Assembly: GCF_009834345.1 (NCBI RefSeq)
Contig: NZ_CP035042.1
Coordinates: 2,852,001-2,916,000, forward strand
Length of the DNA stretch: 64,000 nt
Source of the DNA: Billgrantia tianxiuensis
GTDB lineage: Bacteria > Pseudomonadota > Gammaproteobacteria > Pseudomonadales > Halomonadaceae
Direction: 5' to 3'
In this document: one piece after another, positions 49,568 to 59,507 of the stretch
How positions within the stretch are numbered: the stretch's first letter is position 1
How the letters are laid out: the number at the start of each line of letters is the position of its first letter
The notes under the pieces: model-generated
Told to the model about the DNA's origin: nothing
Database searches by the model: none
Seen by the model: only the letters and a program-made list of their open reading frames with translations
Position numbers and translations under genes: made by a program

Positions 49568-51754
49568 TCAAAACGTTTCCCATTCTTCCTCGGCCGCTGG
49601 CTTGTGCGTGCCAGCCGCGGCCCGCCTGGTGGGAAGCGGATCGCGCTGCGCAGTCGGCGCAGGCGCCGGCTTGCTCTCGAATCCGGCTGACGAAATACCT
49701 TCGGCTTCTGCGGCGGGTACCGTCTCGGGACCGGCGTCGCGCAGGCGATAGACGCGAATAGCCTGGGCCAGTCGCTCCGCCTGATGCTGTAGATCGGCGG
49801 CTGCCCGCGCGCTCTGCTGCACCCGCTCGGCGTTCTGCTGGGTGACCTGGTCCATCTCGGTGATGGCCTGGTTGATCTGGCCGATGCCACTGCTCTGCTC
49901 CTCGGAGGCCGCAGTGATCTCGCCCATGATGTCGTTGACCCGCTGCGAGGCCGCCACCACCTCGGCCATGGCGCTCTCGGCACGCTGGACCTGGCTGGCA
50001 CCTTCGTGGATCTCGCTGGCGGAGCCGTCGATCAATTGACGGATCTCCCGCGCGGCGTCCGCGCTGCGTCCCGCCAGGTTGCGCACCTCACCGGCCACCA
50101 CCGCGAAGCCACGACCCTGCTCGCCCGCCCGCGCCGCTTCCACCGAGGCGTTCAGCGCCAGGATGTTGGTCTGGAAGGCGATCGAGTCGATCACGTTGAT
50201 GATGTCCTTCATCTTCTCGGCGCCCGCGGTGATGCGCTCCATGGTCTGCACCACGCCCTGCATCAGCTCGCCGGTATCACGCACGCGGCTGGCATTGTCC
50301 AGCGCCAGCCCGCTGGCCTGGCGGGCATTGTCGGTGTTCTGCTGCACCGTGGCGGTCATCTCCTCCATGCTGGAAGCGGTCTGCTGCAGCGAAGCGGCCT
50401 GTTGCTCGGTGCGCGACGACAAGTCCTCGTTGCCCCGGGCGATGGAGCGGCTGGCCGGGGTCACCACGTCGATACCGCGCTGCACGCTCTCGGTAGTGCC
50501 ATAGAGACTCTTGCGCATGGTATCCAGCGAGCCGAGCAGCGCACCAATCTCGTCGCGGGTCTGCTTCGGCGTGGTGACAGCCAGGTTGCCCGAGGCGATC
50601 TGCAAGGTGAAATCCGCAGCTCGGCGCACTGGACGGGTAATTGCCCGCATGATCCATGCGCTGATGACCAGCAGCAGCACGAAGCCAATCGCCATGAACC
50701 CCAGTTGACCGGCCAGTACCTGCTGTTGCCCGCGCTCGGCCTCTTGCGCCATACCCAGCGCCGCAATGCGCTGATGATCGATCAATTGGTTCACCAGTAC
50801 CGTCAACGCTTCGGCTTGCTCCCGCAGTGCCGAGGTATTGTTGTTCAGCGCCATCATGGCATCGAACGCTTCCTCGCCACCCAGGGCATCGGCCATGGGG
50901 ATCAGGCCTTCCGCCAGGAATCCCGTCAAAGCGGCATCGAATTCCATCGCCGCCTCGGTGCGGTTGACCTCTCGAGCCAGATATTCGGCCCACAGACTCG
51001 ACAGTTGCTCGCCGATGTCCGACAACGCTTCGGCATGCTGATGCCGACCGCTCAGGATCTCCATGCGCTGCTCGGCACTCAGACGCTGCGGCCCCTCGCT
51101 CACCAATTGGCCTAGCTGCTGCAGGCGAATGACATCTTGCAAGCCATCGCGGTTCAGCTCCGCCAGGCGTTCGCCCGAAGCATTCACGCCATAGAGCCCG
51201 ACCCCGCTGCTGATGGCGAGCAGCAGCAAGGCCGACAACGTCAACATGGAGAGCCGCGCGCGTATCGAGTGCAGATTGATGCGCGAAAGCCAGCCCAGCG
51301 GGCCACGGCGAATCAGTTGCCCCTGGCGAACGGTCAGGCCGGAGCGACCTTCGCGCAGTTGCGCATAGGCGCGCTCGGCGGCCTCGGCAGCAGCCTGCTC
51401 GATGGCGCTACGCACCGAGGTATAGCCCAGGCACTTGCCATTCTCGAGGATCGGCGTGACTGTTGCCCGAACCCAGTAGTGGTCACCATCCTTGCGCCGG
51501 TTCTTGACCAACCCCTGCCAGGTTTCGCCGGCCTTGATCGTCCGCCAAAGATCGGCAAAGGCCTCCTGCGGCATGTCGGGATGGCGAATGATGTTATGCG
51601 GTGAGCCAATCAACTCGTCATGACGAAAACCGCTGACCTCGACGAACGCCGAGTTGGCATAGGTGATGTTTCCCTCGAGATCGGTACGGCTGATCAGCAG
51701 CTGCCGATCATCCAATTGATATTCTCGCTGGGTTACCGGCTGATTGTTGCGCAT
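49568..51754 (-). CDS. Aer-like PAS chemoreceptor (copy A)
   Basis: 728 residues from ATG 51752-51754 ([14 protein letters not shown]); a 31-residue longer in-frame form has no support. PAS domain at 15-115 ([27 protein letters not shown]), two TM segments (about 170-190, 340-360), HAMP and signalling domain, with C-terminus EEEWETF. Same length as the neighbour at 47333. Between the PAS and HAMP the two differ widely, suggesting separate ligands or tuning. It is 48 bp from the next receptor gene and probably co-transcribed with it and cheR. Confidence 0.92.
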   Translation of the reverse strand: MRNNQPVTQREYQLDDRQLLISRTDLEGNITYANSAFVEVSGFRHDELIGSPHNIIRHPDMPQEAFADLWRTIKAGETWQGLVKNRRKDGDHYWVRATVTPILENGKCLGYTSVRSAIEQAAAEAAERAYAQLREGRSGLTVRQGQLIRRGPLGWLSRINLHSIRARLSMLTLSALLLLAISSGVGLYGVNASGERLAELNRDGLQDVIRLQQLGQLVSEGPQRLSAEQRMEILSGRHQHAEALSDIGEQLSSLWAEYLAREVNRTEAAMEFDAALTGFLAEGLIPMADALGGEEAFDAMMALNNNTSALREQAEALTVLVNQLIDHQRIAALGMAQEAERGQQQVLAGQLGFMAIGFVLLLVISAWIMRAITRPVRRAADFTLQIASGNLAVTTPKQTRDEIGALLGSLDTMRKSLYGTTESVQRGIDVVTPASRSIARGNEDLSSRTEQQAASLQQTASSMEEMTATVQQNTDNARQASGLALDNASRVRDTGELMQGVVQTMERITAGAEKMKDIINVIDSIAFQTNILALNASVEAARAGEQGRGFAVVAGEVRNLAGRSADAAREIRQLIDGSASEIHEGASQVQRAESAMAEVVAASQRVNDIMGEITAASEEQSSGIGQINQAITEMDQVTQQNAERVQQSARAAADLQHQAERLAQAIRVYRLRDAGPETVPAAEAEGISSAGFESKPAPAPTAQRDPLPTRRAAAGTHKPAAEEEWETF
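49806..50497 (-). repeat. Near-identical receptor signalling-domain repeat, copy A
   Basis: Partner of 47571-48262. The sharp identity within otherwise divergent genes suggests gene conversion or a recent domain swap. Confidence 0.85.
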
Positions 51755-51846
51755 CGTTATAGTCCTTGCCGATTCGACTCGTTCAGGGGGGCGACGTGCC
51801 GATCGGCCACTGCGTCCCCTTCTGCCCCATGATCGGTAGCGCTCCA

Positions 51847-51875
51847 CAATCGGGAGTGCACCTCAATCGGGAGTG
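51847..51875. repeat. 12-bp direct repeat upstream of Aer-like receptor A
   Basis: CAATCGGGAGTG occurs at 51847-51858 and again at 51864-51875, 17 bp apart. It sits in the gap upstream of the leftward receptor, so it may be a regulator binding pair. No FliA-like site was found here. Confidence 0.4.
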
Positions 51876-51898
51876 GTGCCCTGTCCACCAGGGAAGCC

Positions 51899-53239
51899 CT
51901 AGAAGGAGGCCCACTCCTCTTCTTCGTTCGATTTGCTGGTATTCATGGCTCCGCGCGGCTTGCGTTCGGCCGGCCGCGGATCGTGCCCGACAGGTGCCGC
52001 CAGCGCCTTGACAGCATTACGCTTGGTCGCGGCGGCGCGAACCGGCTCGCCGTGCTGACCCGTCAGACGGAAGCGCAATACGGCTTCACGCAGGCGAGCG
52101 GCCTCGGCCTCGAGCTGGGTCGCTGCCGTGGCTGCCTGCTGCACCAGCGCAGCATTTTGCTGGATCACCTGATCCATCTGGGTCACGGCCTGGTTGACCT
52201 GGCTGATACCGTTGCTCTGCTCCAGGGAGGCCGAGGCGATTTCGTCCATGATGTCGCTGACGCGTTGAACGGCCGCCACGATCTCGTTCATGGTCTGGCC
52301 CGCCTGATCCACTCGTGCCGTGCCCACGTCCACTTTTTCGAGCGAGGCCTGGATCAGGGTGCGGATCTCTCCCGCCGCCGAGGCACTGCGCCCGGCGAGG
52401 TTGCGCACTTCCTGAGCCACCACGGCAAAACCACGACCGTGTTCGCCGGCTCGCGCCGCTTCGACCGAAGCATTGAGCGCCAGGATATTGGTCTGAAAGG
52501 CAATGGTGTCGATGACGCCGATGATGTCAGACACCTTGTGCGAGCTTTCGCTGATGTCATGCATGGTCGCGACCACTTCACCGACCACCTCGCCGCCCTG
52601 GACGGCGGTGCGCGATGCCTCGGCGGCCAGTTGGCTGGCCTGGCGCGCATTGTCGGCATTCTGCTCCACGGTGGAGGCCAACTCTTCCATGCTCGAGGCA
52701 GTCTCGGCCAACGAGGCTGCCTGCTGCTCTGTGCGAGACGACAGCTCACCGTTGCCCTCGGCAATGTCCTGGGCGCCGACGTATATCCCCTCGCTGCTGC
52801 TGCGTACGGTACCGACGGTGCCTGAAAGGCCGTCCTGCATGCGCCTGAGCGAAGTGAAGAGCCGTCCAATCTCGTTATTGCCCCGATTTTCCACCGGCTG
52901 GGAGAGATCGCCTTGCGCCAAGCTCTCGAAGTACCCTACCAGGCGAGCCAGCGGCCGCAGCACGTTGGTACTGATACCCCACACCACGACCCCCATCACC
53001 ACAGCCGAGCCCGCCAGCACGGCAACGATGGCCAGGCGCATCAGGTCGGCCGTGGCGGAGAACGACGCCTGGTAGGCGGCACCCGATTCCCCGGCATGCG
53101 GCGCCATCGCAGCAACGGCATGACTCCCCTGCTGCAGTGCGTAGAGGCCCAGGGCACTCAGCACGATGAGCATCGCGCCGAAAAACAGCAACACCAGGAA
53201 CCAACTGGCCCGAACCGTAAGGTTGTCGAGTAACTTCAC
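51899..53239 (-). CDS. Methyl-accepting chemotaxis protein with very short periplasmic loop
   Basis: 446 residues. TM1 at about 12-34 and TM2 at about 67-88 are separated by only about 32 residues, too short for a classical ligand domain. HAMP and the signalling domain with the conserved hairpin ([20 protein letters not shown]) follow. C-terminus EEEWASF resembles the tether pentapeptide. It may sense at the membrane, or through partners. A FliA-type promoter lies at 53285. Confidence 0.92.
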   Translation of the reverse strand: MKLLDNLTVRASWFLVLLFFGAMLIVLSALGLYALQQGSHAVAAMAPHAGESGAAYQASFSATADLMRLAIVAVLAGSAVVMGVVVWGISTNVLRPLARLVGYFESLAQGDLSQPVENRGNNEIGRLFTSLRRMQDGLSGTVGTVRSSSEGIYVGAQDIAEGNGELSSRTEQQAASLAETASSMEELASTVEQNADNARQASQLAAEASRTAVQGGEVVGEVVATMHDISESSHKVSDIIGVIDTIAFQTNILALNASVEAARAGEHGRGFAVVAQEVRNLAGRSASAAGEIRTLIQASLEKVDVGTARVDQAGQTMNEIVAAVQRVSDIMDEIASASLEQSNGISQVNQAVTQMDQVIQQNAALVQQAATAATQLEAEAARLREAVLRFRLTGQHGEPVRAAATKRNAVKALAAPVGHDPRPAERKPRGAMNTSKSNEEEEWASF

Positions 53240-53284
53240 GTCATCCCCTCATGAACAACAGGCGTAAGGAAGCGGCTTTATCTA

Positions 53285-53311
53285 TCATCGGCTTGAACGA
53301 GGCGAACTTGA
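53285..53311 (-). promoter_or_regulatory. Sigma-28-type promoter for the short-loop receptor
   Basis: On the minus strand: -35 TCAAGTTC, 11-nt spacer, -10 GCCGATGA (seven of eight). Located 46 bp before the start of the receptor gene and between it and cheW. Confidence 0.8.
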
Positions 53312-53320
53312 GTTCGCCAA

Positions 53321-53815
53321 TTACTCGGCCACGCGCTCCACCAGCTCCATCTCGTCGCTGGTCAACAGTTTGTCGATGTCGACGATGACCAGCATGCGAT
53401 CCTCGAGACTGCCCAGCCCGCTGAGGAAATCCGACGACAGCGTGACGCCGAACTCCGGCGCCGGCTTGATCTGGTCGGGTGACAGCGTCATCACGTCGGA
53501 AACGCCATCCACGACGATGCCGACCACGCGATCCTCGACGTTGACCACGATGACGACGGTCTGGCCGCCATACTCCACCTTGTCGAGATGGAACTTGATG
53601 CGCAGGTCGACGATGGGCACGATCACCCCACGCAGATTGGTCACGCCCTTGATGAAATCCGGTGCGTTGGCGATGCGTGTCACGTTCTCGTAGCCGCGAA
53701 TCTCCTGCACCTTGAGGATATCGACGGCATACTCTTCGTCGCCCAGCGAGAACACCAAGAATTCACGGTTATGGGCTTCGGCCGCAGCCAGGGCTGCATC
53801 GTTCGTCTGGCTCAT
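53321..53815 (-). CDS. cheW: Chemotaxis coupling protein
   Basis: 164 residues, an SH3-like fold that bridges receptors and CheA. Typical core: [31 protein letters not shown], then [16 protein letters not shown]. It follows the cheA stop by 2 bp, so it is translated from the same message. Confidence 0.97.
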   Translation of the reverse strand: MSQTNDAALAAAEAHNREFLVFSLGDEEYAVDILKVQEIRGYENVTRIANAPDFIKGVTNLRGVIVPIVDLRIKFHLDKVEYGGQTVVIVVNVEDRVVGIVVDGVSDVMTLSPDQIKPAPEFGVTLSSDFLSGLGSLEDRMLVIVDIDKLLTSDEMELVERVAE

Positions 53816-53817
53816 GT

Positions 53818-55934
53818 TCAGTTCTCCAGCGCGTTTTCGGTGAGGGCTTCAAGTGTCTGCAATCCCCGTTCAGGCCGGCGCTTCTCCTTCTTGGCCCGGC
53901 TCAGGCGGTGCAGTCCGGTGATGTCGAGAATCAACGCCACGCTGCCATCGCCGAGGATGGTGGCGGCGGAAACCCCCGGCACCTTGCGATAATTCGTTTC
54001 CAGATTCTTGACCACCACCTGCTGCTGGCCGACCAGGTCGTCCACCAACAGCGCGTAGCGGCGTCCTTCTCCCTGAACGATCACGGCGATCGTCTCGGTA
54101 AGCTCCGTCCTGGCGTTCGGTACGTCCAAGGCCTCGTGCACCGCCACGACCGGCAGGTATTCGTCGCGTACCTTCAACACCACATCGTCGCCCGCCATGG
54201 CATAGAGGTTCTCCTTGGCCGGCTGCAGCGACTCGAGGACGGCCGACAGTGGCAAAATGAACATCTCATTGCCAACCTTGATCGACATACCGTCAAGGAT
54301 CGCCAGCGTCAGCGGCAGGACGATGCGAATGGTGGTGCCTTCGCCGGGCGTGGACATGATCTGTACATGACCGCCCATGCCCTGGATGTTGCGCTTGACC
54401 ACATCCATGCCGACACCACGGCCCGAAACGTCTGTCACTTCCTTTGCCGTGGAGAAGCCTGGAGCGAAGATGAGCTGCCACACCTCGTCGTCACTCATGG
54501 TGTCGGCAACGGGCAGGCCATTTTCACGCGCCTTGGCCAGCAGCCTGTCACGGTTGAGGCCGGCACCATCGTCGATCACCTCAATGATGATGTTGCCACC
54601 CTGGTGCTTGGCCGAGAGCACCAGTTTGCCGGTACGCGGCTTGCCGGCCGCCTCGCGGACGTCAGGCGGCTCGATACCGTGGTCAAGGCTGTTGCGCACC
54701 AGGTGCGTCAACGGGTCGATGATGCGCTCGGTGAGGCTCTTGTCGAGTTCGGTGGACTCCCCTTCGGTGGTAAGTTCGATCTCCTTGCCCAGCTTGGCGG
54801 CGGTTTCACGCACCACCCGCGGGAAGCGACTGAAGACGAAATCCATGGGGATCATGCGAATCGACATCACCGATTCCTGCAGGTCCCGCGCGTTGCGCTG
54901 AAGCAGGCTCATGCCATTCAACAACGCACTATCAGCGGCCCCCTCCATCTCGCTGACGGTCTGGTCGAGCATCGATTGCGTAATGATCAGCTCGCCCACC
55001 AGGTTGATGATCTGGTCGACCTTGTCGACCGAAACCCGGATCGAAGTCGACTCACCGCCACCCTTGGCCTTGCCCTTCGCCTTGGCGGCCTTGGCATCGC
55101 CAGCAGGCTTGGCGGCTGCGGAGGGCCGTGCTGGCTCGACGGGCTTGGCTGGTTCAGCGGTTGTTGCCGCCGGCTTCTCCTGGAGCTGCGTCGCTGCTGC
55201 CGGCTCGCTCTTCACGGGAGCGGCCTCGGACGCCTGGCCATCCTCGGCGTCACGAATCTTGACCTGATCGGCATCGACGATGAAGCACATCACGGCCTCG
55301 ATGTCGTCACTGTCGATGGTCGAAGCGAGCGTGACTTCATAGCACGCCTCATCGCCGCCATGCGTCACGACCTCGCCCAACTGTCCCAGCTCCTCGACGA
55401 GCAGTTGTCGGTCCTTCTCGCCGACGTTGAGTAGCGTCACGATACGCCGGCCAGCCCCGCCGGCGCCTTCACTTGGCGTAACGGGCTCCGGTTCAGGCTC
55501 GGGCTCGGGAGCCGGCACCGGAGCCGCCCCCCCATCCAGATCCTGCCCGATCTCTTCGAGCGCTATCTGCTGGAGTGTCTTGCAGATACGCTCGAAGGCC
55601 TCCTGATCGGGCTCGTCGCCGTTACGATAGGCGTCTAGCTGATCGCTGAGCATGTCCTTGGTTTCCAGAAAGGTATCGACGATATCCCGGCGCAGCTTGA
55701 GCTCGCCCTTGCGGGTATGGTCGAGCAGGTTCTCGAACAGATGTGTGGTCTTTTGCAGCACGTCGAAGCCGAACGTGCCTGCTCCCCCTTGATCGAGTGG
55801 GCCGCCCGGAAAATCGCGTTGAGATGCTCAGTATCCGGCTCATCCACGTCGAGCTCCAGGAGGTAGCGCTCCATGTCGGCCAGTAACTCTTCGGCTTCCT
55901 CGAAGAAAGTGTCATAGAAATCCGTGATATCCAT
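53818..55934 (-). CDS. cheA: Chemotaxis histidine kinase, frameshifted as sequenced
   Basis: Start ATG 55932-55934 ([11 protein letters not shown]). One base restored in the C run 55784-55788 joins the P1 domain, with phosphorylation His in AAHSIKGG, to the rest: 705 residues. A Pro/Glu/Ala-rich linker carries the P2-like region; P3 dimerisation, P4 ATPase (N box [12 protein letters not shown] box GRGVGMDVV) and P5 CheW-like domain follow. It phosphorylates CheY and CheB. It follows motB by 50 bp, in the motAB-cheAW order of E. coli. Confidence 0.94.
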
Positions 55935-55984
55935 GCGCTTTACCACCTGGTGTCTAATGGGTTTCCTGACTGTCGTGCCCAGTC

Positions 55985-56935
55985 CTATTCTTCAGGATTG
56001 AGGGCACGGCGCAGACCTTCTGTGAACTGTTGTACGGGTGCCAGATCGATCTCGCTCTCGAGGCGAGTGCTCATCGGACTCGGCACGCCCGGACCATTCA
56101 GAATGCTTGGCCGGCGAATGTACTCTGCTACCTCCGGCAGCAGTACCAGCAGCTCGATGCGCCGATTGTCCGCGTCGAGTGGGTCGGTATCGGGCAGCAG
56201 CACGCGGTCGGCGAAGCCGGACACACGCAGCAGCTTGTCCGAATCGAACCCACCGGCAACCAGCTCACGACGCGAGGCATTGGCCCGATCGTTGGAAAGC
56301 TCCCAGTTGCTGTAGCCCCGATAGCCGCCTGCATAAGGCCGGCTGTCGGTGTGTCCGCCGATACTGAGGTAATTGGGCAGATCGTTGAGCAGCGGCGCAA
56401 TGGTACGCAGCAGGTTGCGCATGTAGGGCTCGACGCGGTCGCTGCCGATATCGAACATGGGCCGCTGCTCGGTATCGAGCAGTTGGATACGCAGCCCCTC
56501 GGGCGTCAGGTCGAAGCGCATCTGCTGACGCAGCTCGCGCAGTTCGGGGTCGGCCTCGATCACCGCCTCGATGCGGCGCTGCAGATCCATGAAGAAACGC
56601 CGCTGTTGCTCACTTGGGCGCGAAAACTCCCGGGTGTCGATACGTGCCCGCTCGCCATCGCTATGGGAGGGATCGGGACCGCCACCGGGAATGGCCCGGG
56701 TGCTGCCTGAACGATCCCCTCCGGTCACGGCGCTGACCAAGGGGGTACTGAAGTAGTCGGCGACACCCTCCCGGGTTTCCGGACTTGCCACCGACAAGAT
56801 CCACATTACCAGGAACAGCGCCATCAGAGCCGTCATGAAGTCGGCCAACGCGATCTTCCAGCTGCCGCCATGATGGCTGTGGACTACCTTCTTGCGCCGG
56901 ATGATGATCGGGCGCTTGTCGCCGCCTGCACTCAT
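55985..56935 (-). CDS. motB: Flagellar motor protein MotB
   Basis: 316 residues. One N-terminal TM with the proton-carrying Asp (WKIALADFMTALMALF) and a C-terminal OmpA-type domain (IGGHTDSRPY, NWELSNDRANASRREL) that anchors the stator to peptidoglycan. The linker is basic and Pro-rich. Overlaps motA by four bases. Confidence 0.96.
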   Translation of the reverse strand: MSAGGDKRPIIIRRKKVVHSHHGGSWKIALADFMTALMALFLVMWILSVASPETREGVADYFSTPLVSAVTGGDRSGSTRAIPGGGPDPSHSDGERARIDTREFSRPSEQQRRFFMDLQRRIEAVIEADPELRELRQQMRFDLTPEGLRIQLLDTEQRPMFDIGSDRVEPYMRNLLRTIAPLLNDLPNYLSIGGHTDSRPYAGGYRGYSNWELSNDRANASRRELVAGGFDSDKLLRVSGFADRVLLPDTDPLDADNRRIELLVLLPEVAEYIRRPSILNGPGVPSPMSTRLESEIDLAPVQQFTEGLRRALNPEE

Positions 56936-57804
56936 TCCGTTGTCGCACCCGATTTGGCATTACGTACGTAGGTCTCGAGCTCGGTGAACCCGGGGCGCTC
57001 AGAACTGTGCAGCGCCTTGCGCCCGAACTCGACCGCCAGTTGCGGCGCATAACCGTGCAGGCTGGCCAGCAGCGTGATTCGGATGCACTGGAGCATCTTC
57101 TCCGCCTCCTTGGCCTGGCGCTCGATGCTGCTGGCAATCGGATTGATGAAGCCGTAGCCCAACAGGATGCCGAGGAAGGTACCGACCAGGGCGTGGGCGA
57201 TCATCTGGCCCATCTGCTCCGGCCCGGCATCGGCATAGGTCAGCGCCTTGACCACCCCCATGACGGCCGCCACGATACCGAACGCCGGCATGGCGTCACC
57301 CACCTTGGCAATGGCATCCGCGGGAATGTGAGCCTCCTGTTCGAAGGTCTCGATCTCATGGAGCATCAGCTCGTCGATTTCCATCGGATCCATGCCGCCG
57401 GCCACCATCAGGCGCAGGTAGTCGGTCAGGAAGTTCATGATCAGCGGGTCGGCGAGCACCTTGGGGTGCTCCTGGAACAGGGCGCTTTCCTCGGGGCTGT
57501 CGATGTCGCGCTCGATGCCGAGCATGCCTTCGCGACGGATCTTCGAAAGCAGCTTGAACTGCACCGCCATCAGCTCCATGAACATGTCTTTCTTGTATTT
57601 CTTGGTACGCCGCAGCTTGGGGAATATCTTGAACGTCGCGACGATGGCCTTGCCATTGTTGGCGGCAATGAAGGCACCCACCCCCGCCCCGCCGATCATC
57701 AGCAGCTCGGTCGGCTGATAGAGTGGCCCAAGATAGCCTCCGGCAAGCACGAAGCCGCCGAAGACGCACACTATGACTACGAGGTAACCCAGCAGAATCA
57801 GCAC
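56932..57804 (-). CDS. motA: Flagellar motor protein MotA
   Basis: 290 residues, four TM helices, typical of H+-type MotA (GGAGVGAFIAANNGKAI, FGIVAAVMGVVKAL). It forms the ion channel with MotB. A strong FliA-type promoter lies 43 bp upstream and makes this the first gene of motAB-cheAW. Much closer to classical MotA than the second stator at 32683. Confidence 0.96.
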   Translation of the reverse strand: MLILLGYLVVIVCVFGGFVLAGGYLGPLYQPTELLMIGGAGVGAFIAANNGKAIVATFKIFPKLRRTKKYKKDMFMELMAVQFKLLSKIRREGMLGIERDIDSPEESALFQEHPKVLADPLIMNFLTDYLRLMVAGGMDPMEIDELMLHEIETFEQEAHIPADAIAKVGDAMPAFGIVAAVMGVVKALTYADAGPEQMGQMIAHALVGTFLGILLGYGFINPIASSIERQAKEAEKMLQCIRITLLASLHGYAPQLAVEFGRKALHSSERPGFTELETYVRNAKSGATTE

Positions 57805-57846
57805 AACCGATACCCTTCATTGGATGTAAGCCGTCGTTATCACTGC

Positions 57847-57873
57847 TTATCGGCCGACTGTCGCGACACTTGA
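57847..57873 (-). promoter_or_regulatory. Sigma-28-type promoter for motAB-cheAW
   Basis: On the minus strand: -35 TCAAGTGT, 11-nt spacer, perfect -10 GCCGATAA. It lies 43 bp before motA and just after the flhDC terminator. Confidence 0.88.
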
Positions 57874-57908
57874 GCCCTTGGTTCAAAAGAAATGATGGAT
57901 CCGGACGG

Positions 57909-57936
57909 CAAGACGCCGCCCGAAGGCGGCGTCTTG
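57909..57936 (-). terminator. Terminator hairpin after flhDC
   Basis: A 12-bp perfect stem CAAGACGCCGCC / GGCGGCGTCTTG with a CGAA tetraloop, 37 bp beyond the flhC stop. It separates flhDC from the motA promoter. Confidence 0.78.
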
Positions 57937-57972
57937 TGAGATAGGCGATCGATACACGCCGGCAGGCGAGCG

Positions 57973-58547
57973 TCAACCGACCTGCCTGACCCTCGGCATG
58001 GTGCAGTCGTCGATCGCCGCTTCGCGCTCGCGGCGCTTGCGGGTCTTGCCGGCACGGGAAGGCGGCATGCAGATACCACAGGCATAGTCATGGTCCGGCG
58101 AATGCGCATGAGCGACGAAATGCCCCCACAGTGAGTGCAGGTGGACAGCTGCAACAGCTCGCTTTCGAAGAACCTGACCAGGGTCCAGGCGCGGGTCAGC
58201 CCCAGCACTGGCTCGGCCTGATCGATGCTGACCTGCTCGTTATATAGCCGATACGCCGTGACGAAGGCCTGCATCCGTTCGCATTTCTGCCCGACGAGCA
58301 GGTTGCGATAGATGTTGTAGAACAGCGAGGCATGTACGTTGGGCAGCCAAGTAATGAACCAGTCGGTCGAGAAGGGCAGCATCCCCTTCGGCGGGGACAT
58401 GCCGCGCACCTCCTTGAACAGGCGAATCAAGCGGGCACGACTCAGGTCCGTTTCGGTCTCCAACACTTGAAGGCGAGCGCCCAGCTCGATCAGCTCGATG
58501 GCCAACTGGACTTGCTGCATCTCCTCAACGAGGCTTTTCTGGGTCAT
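57973..58547 (-). CDS. flhC: Flagellar master regulator subunit FlhC, frameshifted as sequenced
   Basis: With FlhD it forms the FlhD4C2 activator of class II flagellar genes. From ATG 58545-58547 the frame is clean until CTHCGG, where one base restored in the C run 58123-58127 gives HFVAHAHSP and 191 residues (E. coli has 192). Zn-ligand Cys are in CTHC and CGIC, giving the usual four. The raw frame runs on to 57840 with junk sequence, so the true end is 57973. Confidence 0.93.
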
Positions 58548-58548
58548 T

Positions 58549-58875
58549 TCACACCCCCCGCGACATGGACATCGCTTCACGACCCGCCATCAGCAGAGCG
58601 GCGTGAAACTGCGACAGTCCATTGTCACGGGGGTTGTCGACCACTTGGCGCAGCTGCTCGGCACCCTCGAAACCGAAATGGCAGAGCAGCTGGTTGGTAC
58701 GGGCCAGGCGGGTCAGCTGGGCGGCACCAAGCGACACGAGCAGATCGGCGGTTTCGTCATCGATCTTGAGGCGGAACATGGCCGCGGCACGGTCGTCGTT
58801 GAGCAGCCGCTGAGCCAGCAGCAGATAGGCGAGGTTGAGCTCCTGGATTTCATCCAGGTGGTTCGTGTTCTTCAT
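58549..58875 (-). CDS. flhD: Flagellar master regulator subunit FlhD
   Basis: 108 residues from ATG 58873-58875 ([21 protein letters not shown]). FlhD is a small helical protein that dimerises and binds FlhC. Stop and the flhC ATG are one base apart, so the two are coupled. An in-frame ATG 15 bases earlier is possible but less conserved. Confidence 0.95.
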   Translation of the reverse strand: MKNTNHLDEIQELNLAYLLLAQRLLNDDRAAAMFRLKIDDETADLLVSLGAAQLTRLARTNQLLCHFGFEGAEQLRQVVDNPRDNGLSQFHAALLMAGREAMSMSRGV

Positions 58876-59225
58876 TTGGGTTCCCTGCACGCTGTTGATT
58901 CGCGTGTCCTTTATTTTCTTGTAACGCTCTTGTCAGGACTAGCCTAGAGATACGTCATGCAGCCCATTGTTGCGACCAGGTAGTACCTGTGTAAGGACAT
59001 ATCTCATACGCGACCCATTGTGACTACTGTTTTTCACGCTGCCAAGCGCCTTGCGGGGTGACAGCATTCAGCAAAAAAGCTGAGCCTGCTAAGCCTTTAG
59101 CACTAAATTGTTAACGCCTTGTGCGAAAACATAAAAAAGACTACAGCCGGACCTTGACAAAGCCGTTTCTTCAATATTGCAGTTACAATTTTTTACGAAA
59201 AAACAAGTCAAATCCACTTGTGCGC
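58876..59225. promoter_or_regulatory. 350-bp flhDC upstream region
   Basis: AT-rich relative to the window, with no gene. It must hold the flhDC promoter (leftward). A loose sigma-70-type match, CTGACA and TAAAGG 17 bases apart, occurs at about 58909-58937 on the minus strand. A weak stem (CAGC, six A-containing bases, GCTG) near 59069-59082 could end the fliK/flhB2 transcript. No operator motif could be assigned. Confidence 0.5.
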
Positions 59226-59507
59226 TCAGCGCTTCCCTTGCGTCTCGGCCAGCTCATGTACCCATACGAGCAATTCGGCGATTACTTGATAGAGCATGGG
59301 AGGGATCCGTTCATCCAGGTCCAGACCCATCAACAGGGACACCAGTTCAGGGGCATCATGGACGTAGATGCCTTGACGCTTGGCTTCGGCCAGGATCCGT
59401 TCGGCCATGTCGCCATATCCCTTGGCCAGCACCCGAGGAGCATCGTCACCCTCGCGATAGGCCAACGCCACTGCCTGTCGGCGGCGCTCAGGCTTCGGTT
59501 CCGTCAT
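59226..59507 (-). CDS. FlhB C-terminal-domain-like protein (FlhB2)
   Basis: 93 residues from ATG 59505-59507. Similar to the cytoplasmic FlhB domain (QAVALAYREGDDAPRVLAKGYGDMAERILAEA) but without NPTH or any TM. Such proteins often follow fliK and may assist the export switch. It overlaps the fliK end by 20 bp. Confidence 0.82.
   Translation of the reverse strand: MTEPKPERRRQAVALAYREGDDAPRVLAKGYGDMAERILAEAKRQGIYVHDAPELVSLLMGLDLDERIPPMLYQVIAELLVWVHELAETQGKR

Noticed and set aside
57840..57972. Extension of flhC to the stop at 57840
   Set aside because: That tail is an out-of-frame product of the one-base loss and overlaps a terminator and promoter.
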